From: UBA2421 sp964641895
GTDB lineage: Bacteria; Planctomycetota; Phycisphaerae; Tepidisphaerales; Tepidisphaeraceae
Length of the DNA: 5,327 nt
NCBI GenBank assembly: GCA_964641895.1
Contig: CAZXLA010000230.1
Coordinates: forward strand, 1 to 5,327
Direction of reading: 5' to 3'
Numbering within the stretch: the first letter of the stretch is position 1; every line of letters begins with the position of its first letter. The notes under the pieces were generated by a model. That model was not told the DNA's origin, searched no databases, and was given only the letters and a program-made list of their open reading frames with translations. This document shows positions 1 through 4,719 of the stretch, one piece after another. A program made the translations under genes and the position numbers.

Positions 1-1458
1 CGCGCCGGCGCGGTTTCTGATTCCACGTTCATGGAAGAGTGGTTCGAGCGCGATTTTGATAACGGCCTGCCCACCAACATCAGCGGCTATGTAAAACGCC
101 AGAGCAAGAGCGAAGCGATCACGGCGCTGATCGAGTTCAACCCCAGCGACCAACTCACCACCGCCGAGGCGTTGCAGGAAACGATCGTTTCCAGCAGCGG
201 CGATGGATTTCGCAAGCCGGTGGAAGTCGAACGCCTGCCCGAAGTGGGTTACCGCCGAATCGGCGAAAGCTTCGGCGAGGATAAGTTCACCTTTTACAGC
301 GATAATCTGCTGTCGGGCCTGCGATTCAACCGAGACCAGGGCACGCTAGAAGGCGACTCTGGCTTCTTCCGTCGAGGCCTGCAAGCCGATGGAACCTTCG
401 ACCGCGATGCACGCTTCGTCGGCATTCCCAGCTATGCACAAACCGGCGTGACCGGCGGCCCGGTCTACCGCGCCGACTTTCGACAGCAGGTCGATTACCC
501 GCTGCACGGCGAAAATTTTAACTTCACCCCCTTCGTCGTCGGTCGATACACCGCCTACAGCGACGCGCCGCAAGCCGGCAGCGCGCATCGACTGCTTGCC
601 GCCATTGGCGCGCGGGTTGGAACGCAGTTCTGGAAAGTGGATGAAACTGCCAAATCGGTGCTGTTCGACGTCACCCGCATTCGCCACGTCATTGAACCGC
701 AAGTGCAGGCGTTTGCCAGCGTGTCCACCGAAGACCGCGAAGATTTGTTTATCTATGACGAATCAATCGATGCTGTAAACGACATCGCCGCGGTTCAACT
801 GGCGCTGCGGCAACGCTGGCAGACCCAGCGCGGCGGGCCGGGGCGGTGGAGGAGCGTCGATTTCTTTAGCTGGAACGTCGAGGCTAACTTTTTTGCCAAT
901 CAGCCCGACGAATTCGCCAGCTTTGATTTCGACCCCGGCAACAACACCCGCTCGGGCATCACCGCCGACGGCTTCCGCGGGCTGTATTTTTTCAGCCATC
1001 CCGAAGCCTCGCTGCCGCGTAACAGCATCAACTCCGACATGCTCTGGCGCATCAGCGATACCACCGTCGTCCTGAGCGACGTGCAATGGAACCTTGATGA
1101 ACAAACCCTCGCCACAACCAGCGTCGGCCTGGCCGCCCGCCGCGACCCGCGCTTGAGCTATTTCACCGGGCTGCGTTACATCGGCGAAGTGAACTCGACG
1201 ATCGCGAGCCTCGCGTTTGATTATCAGCTCACCAGCAAATACACGGTGTCGCTCGCCCAGGCGTTTGATTTGAGCGACAACGGCCGAAACAGCACCAATG
1301 TCACGGTCAAACGCCGGTTCGACCGGTTCTTTGTAACAGTCAACGTCTTTTACGACGATCTGGAAGACACCAGCGGCGTGAGTTTTGGGATCTTCCCCGA
1401 AGGCTTGAGTGCTGGTGCCACCACTGCCGACTTTCAGAGCGCGTTCGACCAGCGCTAA
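1..1458 (+). CDS. lptD: LptD/OstA-type LPS-assembly outer-membrane protein, C-terminal part (5' end outside window)
   Basis: The frame is open from base 1 to the TAA at 1456-1458, giving 485 visible residues. The gene begins upstream, so the internal ATG at 31 is not claimed as the start. In Gram-negative bacteria LptD is the outer-membrane barrel that, with LptE, inserts lipopolysaccharide into the outer leaflet. The visible part resembles the LptD C-terminal barrel: alternating polar/aromatic beta-strand texture throughout, an early segment with LPEVGYRRIGES, a central stretch near FTPFVVGRYTAYSD, and HVIEPQVQAFASVS followed by an acidic FIYDES loop, like the 'h.leP' block of the family. 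The last strand-like segment, SGVSFGIFP, is followed by about 17 residues ending DQR, so the terminal aromatic residue typical of many outer-membrane barrels is absent. No terminator hairpin follows directly. The family call comes from remembered motif patterns, not a search; another large envelope barrel is the main alternative. Confidence 0.72.
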   Translation, partial: RAGAVSDSTFMEEWFERDFDNGLPTNISGYVKRQSKSEAITALIEFNPSDQLTTAEALQETIVSSSGDGFRKPVEVERLPEVGYRRIGESFGEDKFTFYSDNLLSGLRFNRDQGTLEGDSGFFRRGLQADGTFDRDARFVGIPSYAQTGVTGGPVYRADFRQQVDYPLHGENFNFTPFVVGRYTAYSDAPQAGSAHRLLAAIGARVGTQFWKVDETAKSVLFDVTRIRHVIEPQVQAFASVSTEDREDLFIYDESIDAVNDIAAVQLALRQRWQTQRGGPGRWRSVDFFSWNVEANFFANQPDEFASFDFDPGNNTRSGITADGFRGLYFFSHPEASLPRNSINSDMLWRISDTTVVLSDVQWNLDEQTLATTSVGLAARRDPRLSYFTGLRYIGEVNSTIASLAFDYQLTSKYTVSLAQAFDLSDNGRNSTNVTVKRRFDRFFVTVNVFYDDLEDTSGVSFGIFPEGLSAGATTADFQSAFDQR

Positions 1459-1484
1459 ACCGCACTAATTATATAAAATTTTCC

Positions 1485-1519
1485 TTGACGGGCCTGTTTT
1501 AAGCGTTAGCTTATAGAAT
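1485..1519 (+). promoter_or_regulatory. Candidate promoter of the PEP-CTERM gene
   Basis: A good -35-like TTGACG lies at 1485-1490 in an AT-rich spacer. The best -10-like hexamers are TTATAG (1511-1516, 20-nt spacing) and TAGAAT (1514-1519, 23-nt spacing), both farther away than the usual 16-18 nt. At 17-nt spacing the hexamer is only AGCTTA. Either the pair is read by an alternative sigma factor or the real elements are different. It would leave a leader of about 75 nt containing two hairpins. A promoter here is expected because the lptD-like gene ends 140 nt upstream. Confidence 0.35.
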
Positions 1520-1522
1520 ATA

Positions 1523-1545
1523 CCGGCACTTTACGTATTTGCCGG
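1523..1545 (+). repeat. Short inverted repeat in the PEP-CTERM leader
   Basis: CCGGCA (1523-1528) and TGCCGG (1540-1545) are perfect 6-bp arms around an 11-nt loop, and the loop contains the palindrome TACGTA (1532-1537). It lies just downstream of the candidate -10, so it could be an operator or an initial leader hairpin. Arms this short can arise by chance in GC-rich DNA. Confidence 0.35.
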
Positions 1546-1571
1546 ACACTTCTGTACTCATCTCATTGGTT

Positions 1572-1587
1572 TGAGGCGCATGCCTCA
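1572..1587 (+). promoter_or_regulatory. Leader hairpin abutting the Shine-Dalgarno of the PEP-CTERM gene
   Basis: TGAGGC (1572-1577), loop GCAT (1578-1581) and GCCTCA (1582-1587) form a perfect 6-bp stem with a tetraloop. The last stem base is the first A of the AGGGAG ribosome-binding site. A hairpin flush against the site could limit 30S access or protect the mRNA 5' end. No T-run follows, so it is not a terminator. Confidence 0.5.
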
Positions 1588-1592
1588 GGGAG
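1587..1592 (+). promoter_or_regulatory. Ribosome-binding site deciding the PEP-CTERM start
   Basis: AGGGAG ends 6 nt before the ATG at 1599. The in-frame TTG at 1593 directly abuts this site and could not use it, so the ATG is preferred over the longer frame. Confidence 0.75.
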
Positions 1593-1598
1593 TTGAAA

Positions 1599-2744
1599 AT
1601 GCTTGGAAAGTCTCATGTTTTGTTCGGTCTAGCGGCGACTTCATTGATCGCCGGCGCGGCGCACGCCGTCACCTTTACGCTCGTCAAACAGCTTGATGGC
1701 GCGGCGCTTAACTTTGGGTTTCCGGGATCGATCGCGGCTTACGGGAACGATGTTTATGTCGGTACGCTTTTTGGCAGCGCACAGCTTCATCACATCTCCA
1801 ACCCGCTCGGTGCCGCCGCCAACGTCAACACCTTTGGCGGAATCAACAACCCGCTGACCAACGGGGGGCTGGCCAGCGCCGGCGCGACATCAAACGGCTA
1901 CGTAAGCCTGCATACCGATGGCACGACGCTCATCGCCGCAACCGACAACGGCGGCGCCACGCCGGACATCGCCCAATCGTACGCGTTTGGCGCCGACAAC
2001 CTCAAGTGGGGCAACAACGCCGGGCCGCTGTTTGCCGGCGGGCTTAACACGCAGGGCAACCGCATCGATGGCGCGGGCATTGAACCCGTCACCGGCCGAG
2101 TGATGATTACTTCCTTCGGCGGAGATAAGCAGCACTTCTTCAACCAAAACACCGGCGCCGAAGTAAGTGTGCCCGGCGCGAACATTCTGTTCTACTCCGG
2201 CGTTGGAACCGGCTGGAAAGATGTCACCTACAGCTCCACCGGCGACCTTTACCTGCGTTCAGTCGGCGGCGTGGCCCGCGGGCAACGCGTCGGCGACGGA
2301 CAATTTCAAACCCTCGAAGGGGGCGCCGGCGTTCAGACGATCGTCGACGGTCTGAATAATTCCGCGTCGGCCATTAACGTCGCATTCATCCCCGCCACCG
2401 CCGCCGGCGTGCCGATCGTCATCACCAACAACCGCAACGCCGCCGGAACAAACTTTGATTCCATCGTCGATGTCTACCTCGCCACCCCGCCGAGCGCCGG
2501 CGGAACCGCGACGGATACACCGGTCGCCCACAACTTCGTCGGTCTCGACGGCATCACGCCGTTCACCACCCTCGCCGCCGGATCGGGCATTTACGATTTC
2601 AGCTTCGACCCCGTCGCCGGCCTGCTTTACGTCAGCGATTTTTCATCGGCGCAAGTCCACGTGTTCGCGGTTCCGGAACCGGGCACGATGAGCGTAGCAC
2701 TCGCTTTGTCTGGACTAATCTTGCGACGTCGTCGTCCACGATAA
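1599..2744 (+). CDS. PEP-CTERM sorting-domain exported protein with propeller-like repeats
   Basis: This is a 381-aa protein starting at ATG 1599, 6 nt after AGGGAG. Residues 1-23 form a signal peptide (K4, hydrophobic core, likely cleavage after AHA). The C-terminus has a complete PEP-CTERM tag: VPEPG at 358-362, a short hydrophobic segment (about 363-375), then RRRR at 376-379. In known systems this tag is recognised in the inner membrane by an exosortase, often in bacteria that make exopolysaccharide. No exosortase gene lies in this window. The mature region has recurring strand-turn-strand units such as GNDVYVGT, GTTLIAAT, GRVMITSF, GDLYLRSV and GLLYVSDF, suggesting about six blades of a beta-propeller. 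No catalytic motif is visible, and a binding or structural role outside the cytoplasm is inferred. It is Gly/Ala/Asn-rich and almost free of cysteine. It appears monocistronic, converging on the regulator gene downstream. The sorting call is firm; the molecular function is unknown. Confidence 0.9.
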   Translation: MLGKSHVLFGLAATSLIAGAAHAVTFTLVKQLDGAALNFGFPGSIAAYGNDVYVGTLFGSAQLHHISNPLGAAANVNTFGGINNPLTNGGLASAGATSNGYVSLHTDGTTLIAATDNGGATPDIAQSYAFGADNLKWGNNAGPLFAGGLNTQGNRIDGAGIEPVTGRVMITSFGGDKQHFFNQNTGAEVSVPGANILFYSGVGTGWKDVTYSSTGDLYLRSVGGVARGQRVGDGQFQTLEGGAGVQTIVDGLNNSASAINVAFIPATAAGVPIVITNNRNAAGTNFDSIVDVYLATPPSAGGTATDTPVAHNFVGLDGITPFTTLAAGSGIYDFSFDPVAGLLYVSDFSSAQVHVFAVPEPGTMSVALALSGLILRRRRPR

Positions 2745-2761
2745 CGTTTGACGATCGTGGA
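2735..2761 (+). terminator. Weak hairpin overlapping the PEP-CTERM stop codon
   Basis: TCCACGAT (2735-2742) pairs with ATCGTGGA (2754-2761) across an 11-nt loop, and the stop codon at 2742-2744 sits at the base of the loop. Only a short AGTTT follows, so termination here would be weak. It may be coincidental or an mRNA 3'-end stabilising structure. Confidence 0.3.
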
Positions 2762-2784
2762 AGTTTCGCGTTCCCGATGCAACC

Positions 2785-2822
2785 CGATCCGCGGCTTACG
2801 CCACGGCGTAAGCCGCGGATCG
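2785..2822. terminator. 18-bp perfect inverted repeat between convergent genes (bidirectional terminator or dispersed palindrome)
   Basis: CGATCCGCGGCTTACGCC (2785-2802) and its exact complement (2805-2822) are separated by only AC, giving a very stable 17-18 bp hairpin. It lies between the + strand PEP-CTERM gene (ends 2744) and the - strand regulator gene (ends 2886), where a shared terminator would be expected. A TTTT occurs at 2827-2830 on the + strand, 4 nt after the stem; the - strand side has no T-run. It is therefore not a textbook intrinsic terminator, and a REP-like extragenic palindrome is an equally good reading. Confidence 0.6.
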
Positions 2823-2885
2823 AACGTTTTGAACGCACGTTGCAGGTAATGGCGTCCACCACAAGTCACAACTTCATAGAATCAA

Positions 2886-3479
2886 TCACAACGCCTTGAG
2901 CAACACCCGCACGATTCGATTCAACCCGGTCTTCGCGTTGCTCACAAACTGCTGAAAAATCTTGTTTGTGACGCTCATGAACTCTTCCATGCTCGCCAGG
3001 CGCTGGCGGGTCAGTTCGACATCGGCCTGCTTCGCCGCCGATTTGCCCAACGTCGATTCATCGAGCATCTGCTGGCACTTCTTGATCGTCTCGAGCACGG
3101 GATCCATCTCCCGGCGCTTACGCTCGGCGGCGATGATGCTGAAGATTTCCCACACGTCGCTCAACGATTCAAAATACTCGCGCCGTTCGCCGCGTTTGTG
3201 CAGCCGGCGGATGATGCCCCAGTCGCACAGCGCGCGCAGGCTCATGCTGGTGTTGCCTCGGCTGATGTTCAGTCGGTCCATGACATCATCGGTGCAGACG
3301 GGTTGCGCGGTGATGTAGCACAGCGCGTGAATCTCGGCCATGGTGCGGTTGATGCCCCAGGTGGCGCCCATTTCGCCCCATCGTCGGATGAACTCATCCT
3401 GCGCGGTCTTGAGCTGCTGCTGTGTATCGGCAACGGGCCGCGCGGCATTGGTGACGGGCATTTCGAGTGTGACAGACAT
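2886..3479 (-). CDS. GbsR/MarR-type winged-helix transcriptional regulator
   Basis: A 197-aa cytoplasmic DNA-binding protein. The ATG at 3479-3477 is preceded by AGGAGA (3491-3486) with a 6-nt gap, so the start is well supported. Residues about 27-45 (DEFIRRWGEMGATWGINRT) match the characteristic N-terminal GbsR-family block. A winged helix-turn-helix follows at about 46-110, with a recognition-helix region near SRGNTSMSLRAL (73-84) and a charged wing, HKRGERREYF (94-103). Residues about 112-185 are long charged helices that probably dimerise. GbsR proteins are MarR-related repressors; the founding member controls glycine-betaine synthesis genes in Bacillus, but the effector and targets here cannot be read from sequence. 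The gene is transcribed alone, converging on the PEP-CTERM gene and divergent from the G-run locus. A palindrome over its own promoter suggests autorepression, and the target may lie elsewhere. Confidence 0.85.
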   Translation of the reverse strand: MSVTLEMPVTNAARPVADTQQQLKTAQDEFIRRWGEMGATWGINRTMAEIHALCYITAQPVCTDDVMDRLNISRGNTSMSLRALCDWGIIRRLHKRGERREYFESLSDVWEIFSIIAAERKRREMDPVLETIKKCQQMLDESTLGKSAAKQADVELTRQRLASMEEFMSVTNKIFQQFVSNAKTGLNRIVRVLLKAL

Positions 3480-3485
3480 AATGAA

Positions 3486-3491
3486 TCTCCT
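3486..3491 (-). promoter_or_regulatory. Ribosome-binding site of the GbsR/MarR-type gene
   Basis: Read on the minus strand, AGGAGA ends 6 nt before the ATG at 3479. It is a strong site that confirms the start and lies immediately beside the proposed operator. Confidence 0.75.
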
Positions 3492-3518
3492 ATAGTTTCA
3501 GTAGTTACCGAAATCATA
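3491..3518 (-). promoter_or_regulatory. Candidate autoregulatory operator of the GbsR/MarR-type regulator
   Basis: On the minus strand the 28 bp read TAT-nn-TTTC-n-GTA-nn-TAC-n-GAAA-nn-ATA, with 10 of 14 base pairs symmetric; the 18-bp core is 3496-3513. MarR-related dimers bind imperfect palindromes of about this size. The site covers the candidate -10 (TATGAT, 3518-3513) and runs up to the ribosome-binding site, so a bound dimer would block transcription. Assignment to this regulator is inferred from position and symmetry. Confidence 0.55.
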
Positions 3519-3542
3519 GCGTGATTCGTACCGGCGAAAAGT
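3513..3542 (-). promoter_or_regulatory. Candidate promoter of the GbsR/MarR-type gene
   Basis: The minus strand has TATGAT at 3518-3513 (5 of 6 matches to TATAAT). At 17-18 nt upstream there is only a weak -35, CTTTTC or ACTTTT (3542-3536). Transcription would begin about 7 nt downstream of the -10, giving a leader of roughly 25-30 nt that starts inside the palindrome. Confidence 0.45.
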
Positions 3543-3654
3543 GCTTTCACCCGAAATGAAATGAAGGTCGAACCCTTCGGAAATGGAGGGCAACCAGCCG
3601 CTTGGCGGAACTCGGTATCTCGTCGCGTCGGTAGAGCCGAATTGGGTACACAAC

Positions 3655-3683
3655 TTGACTTCTTCCGTATGTTAGGATATTAT
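3655..3683 (+). promoter_or_regulatory. Near-consensus sigma-70 promoter (TTGACT-N17-TATTAT)
   Basis: TTGACT at 3655-3660 and TATTAT at 3678-3683 each match the housekeeping consensus at 5 of 6 positions, with ideal 17-nt spacing. Transcription is predicted from about 3690, directly into the G-run array. The transcript could be a separate small RNA or a leader of about 390 nt for the sigma gene; no terminator is visible between them. Confidence 0.55.
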
Positions 3684-3734
3684 TAGGTGTTCAAACAATG
3701 AGAGGTGCAATGGAGGTACATGGGAGTCGCCGGC

Positions 3735-3849
3735 GGGGTCGGACGGGACCTATAACGGGACTAAAAAGGACCGAAAAGGGGCGATTGGGGGTCGTTTGGG
3801 ACCCATTTTCGGGGCGTTTGGGACGGAGTTGGGACGTGGTTTTTGGGAG
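3735..3849 (+). repeat. Array of eleven G-runs with ~11-bp periodicity (degenerate GGGAC repeat)
   Basis: Guanine runs begin at 3735, 3745, 3757, 3768, 3778, 3787, 3798, 3811, 3820, 3831 and 3845, an average step of 11.0 bp (range 9-14). Five are exactly GGGAC (3745, 3757, 3798, 3820, 3831), and 3768 is GGAC. Most are separated by short A- or T-rich stretches such as TAAAAA, GAAAA, GTTT and TTTT. The step is close to one helical turn and not a multiple of three, which fits a structural or RNA role better than coding. Essentially all the G is on the + strand. Function is unknown. Confidence 0.65.
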
Positions 3850-3862
3850 ATCTTATTAGCCT

Positions 3863-3900
3863 TTGACAACCACAACTGCATGCAATTAAACAACTTGTGG
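3863..3900 (+). promoter_or_regulatory. Consensus -35 with a weak -10 and a flanking inverted repeat
   Basis: TTGACA at 3863-3868 is a perfect -35, but the hexamers 16-17 nt on (ATTAAA, TTAAAC; 3885-3891) match the -10 at only 3 of 6 positions. CCACAA (3870-3875) and TTGTGG (3895-3900) form an inverted repeat around an 8-bp palindrome, TGCATGCA (3877-3884). This could be an activator- or repressor-controlled promoter for the sigma gene about 180 nt downstream. Confidence 0.3.
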
Positions 3901-3925
3901 AAAATTGCCTGTTCGCTCAAACGTC
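3899..3925 (+). promoter_or_regulatory. ECF-type promoter-like pair (GGAAAA-N17-CGTC)
   Basis: GGAAAA (3899-3904) and CGTC (3922-3925) are 17 nt apart, resembling the GGAAC / CGTC pattern of many ECF sigma promoters. Such a promoter ahead of an ECF gene would fit positive autoregulation, which is common in this class. The -35 lacks the usual C after GGAA, so the support is modest. Confidence 0.28.
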
Positions 3926-4067
3926 GTTAACATCTTTTTTTGCCCGCGCGGCAAAGTGCGGTCGGTCCCGCAATGCCCCAGTTTCGGCGGCAAATCCGGC
4001 GGGAATAATGTGCTCTGCGCGACGCTCCAACTGAAGCCGAGGCCGGAGCGCCGGCAGAATGGATTTT

Positions 4068-4072
4068 GGGAG
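4068..4072 (+). promoter_or_regulatory. Ribosome-binding site deciding the sigma-factor start
   Basis: GGGAG lies 5 nt before the TTG at 4078. The earlier in-frame TTG at 4066 has no site at a sensible distance, as the nearest GGAG at 4045 is 15-17 nt away. The start at 4078 is therefore preferred. Confidence 0.55.
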
Positions 4073-4077
4073 CTTTC

Positions 4078-4617
4078 TTGGCGACGGACGAGGCGCTGCT
4101 CATCCGCGATCTGAAAAACGGATCGGCACGCGCCTACGGCATCGTGCTCGAAACGCACGGGCCGCGCCTCTTACGAATGGCCAACGGCATGCTCGCCAAT
4201 TCCGCCGACGCCGAGGATGTGCTGCAGCAAACCATGCTGAGCATGTTCAAGTCGATCGGCGCTTTCCGAGGCGAGGCGGCGCTGAGCACGTGGCTCACGC
4301 GGATCCTGTTCAACCAGGTCAGCCGCGTGCGAAAGCTGCGGGCGACGAGGTCGGCGGTATCGATCGATGGCGACTCGCCGGCGATGCCCCCGGCGGCGGG
4401 CAATGCCCCTGCTGCGGTGCGGGCAAGGATGGATTTAACCGCGATGCTCGCGGCGTTGTCGAGCGAGCATCGCGATATTCTGGTTCTAAGGGAGTTGCAG
4501 GGCCTGTCGTATCGCGAGATTTCGGATCTGCTCGACATGCCGCAGGGAACCGTTGAATCACGACTGTTCAGGGCCAGAGAACAGTTGCGACAAAAGTTTG
4601 CCGGCTACGAACCGTAA
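4078..4617 (+). CDS. ECF-family RNA polymerase sigma factor
   Basis: A 179-aa protein from TTG 4078; starting at TTG 4066 would add four residues. Region 2 spans about 17-88: DAEDVLQQTMLSMFKSI (44-60) is the polymerase-binding helix, and FRGEAALSTWLTRILFNQ (63-80) begins the -10-recognising part. A low-complexity Pro/Ala linker (about 97-117) follows. Region 4 at about 121-173 contains LSSEHRDILVLRELQGLSY and the helix-turn-helix EISDLLDMPQGTVESRLFRA (147-166), which binds the -35. Regions 1 and 3 are absent, and the length is normal for the ECF class. The gene is followed, after 102 nt, by a zinc-type anti-sigma gene, so the factor is probably held inactive at the membrane until an envelope or redox signal releases it. 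The exact ECF group cannot be assigned without a search. A GGAAAA/CGTC element upstream might be an autoregulated promoter. Confidence 0.93.
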   Translation: MATDEALLIRDLKNGSARAYGIVLETHGPRLLRMANGMLANSADAEDVLQQTMLSMFKSIGAFRGEAALSTWLTRILFNQVSRVRKLRATRSAVSIDGDSPAMPPAAGNAPAAVRARMDLTAMLAALSSEHRDILVLRELQGLSYREISDLLDMPQGTVESRLFRAREQLRQKFAGYEP

Positions 4618-4641
4618 CCATGACTGGCAATAGCAGGGTGG

Positions 4642-4661
4642 CACAGACATTCCTTTCTGTG
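4642..4661. repeat. Palindromic element in the sigma/anti-sigma spacer
   Basis: CACAGA (4642-4647) pairs with TCTGTG (4656-4661); adding the next base makes 7-bp arms with one C/T mismatch around the loop ATTCCT. It follows GGGTGG at 4636-4641. A second imperfect hairpin, GGCGTTGC (4671-4678) with GCAA-t-CGCC (4687-4695), comes after it. The first resembles a REP-like extragenic palindrome by recollection only. It could also attenuate expression of the downstream anti-sigma gene. Confidence 0.45.
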
Positions 4662-4709
4662 TTTCCGATTGGCGTTGCGTTTTCCGGCAATCGCCGTGAG
4701 GGTTGTCGT

Positions 4710-4714
4710 GAGGA
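4710..4714 (+). promoter_or_regulatory. Ribosome-binding site deciding the anti-sigma start
   Basis: GAGGA lies 5 nt before ATG 4720. The longer frame from TTG 4669 has no comparable site and would add 17 residues ahead of the zinc-finger domain. Confidence 0.65.
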
Positions 4715-4719
4715 TTGTT

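Larger units (their letters stand above)
3480..4077. other. Long intergenic region between the regulator and the ECF sigma gene
   Basis: About 600 bp lie between the divergent regulator and sigma genes. From left to right they hold the regulator's leader and operator (3480-3542), about 110 bp of featureless sequence (3543-3654), a near-consensus promoter (3655-3683), the G-run array (3735-3849), and two weak promoter-like elements (3863-3925). A last 140 bp, with no structure I can assign, leads to the sigma start. No convincing protein gene, tRNA or known riboswitch fold was seen. The longest local + frame behind the strong promoter (3698-3859, 53 codons) is treated as non-coding. Confidence 0.6.

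Noticed and set aside
3610..3710. tRNA-like fragments: GGTAGAGC (D-arm-like) and GTTCAAAC (T-loop-like).
   Set aside because: The D and T stems do not pair, no acceptor stem or anticodon arm can be folded at the right distances, and a good promoter lies between the fragments.
3712..3755. Strong GGAGGT followed by an ATG at 3720 and an 11-codon frame (MGVAGGVGRDL).
   Set aside because: The spacing between site and ATG is only 2 nt, and the peptide has no leader-peptide features such as runs of one amino acid.
3698..3859. 53-codon + strand frame (MRGAMEVHGSRRRG...) running through the G-run array, just behind the strong promoter.
   Set aside because: There is no convincing ribosome-binding site for the first ATG, the composition is Gly/Arg/Trp-rich purely because of the G-runs, and the 11-nt repeat step does not keep a reading frame. 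It is more likely non-coding, though a small protein cannot be excluded.
3939..3955. Hairpin TTTGCC-CGCGC-GGCAAA next to a run of seven T.
   Set aside because: The T-run lies before the stem on the + strand and becomes an A-run after it on the - strand, so it is not an intrinsic terminator in either direction.
4059..4556. 165-codon frame overlapping the sigma gene in another + frame, starting at an ATG 8 nt after GGAGC.
   Set aside because: It reads the same DNA as a clear ECF sigma factor, and its product is Arg/Gly/Ala-rich without domain features, typical of an out-of-frame shadow in GC-rich DNA. The ATG and site look fair, but there is no further support.
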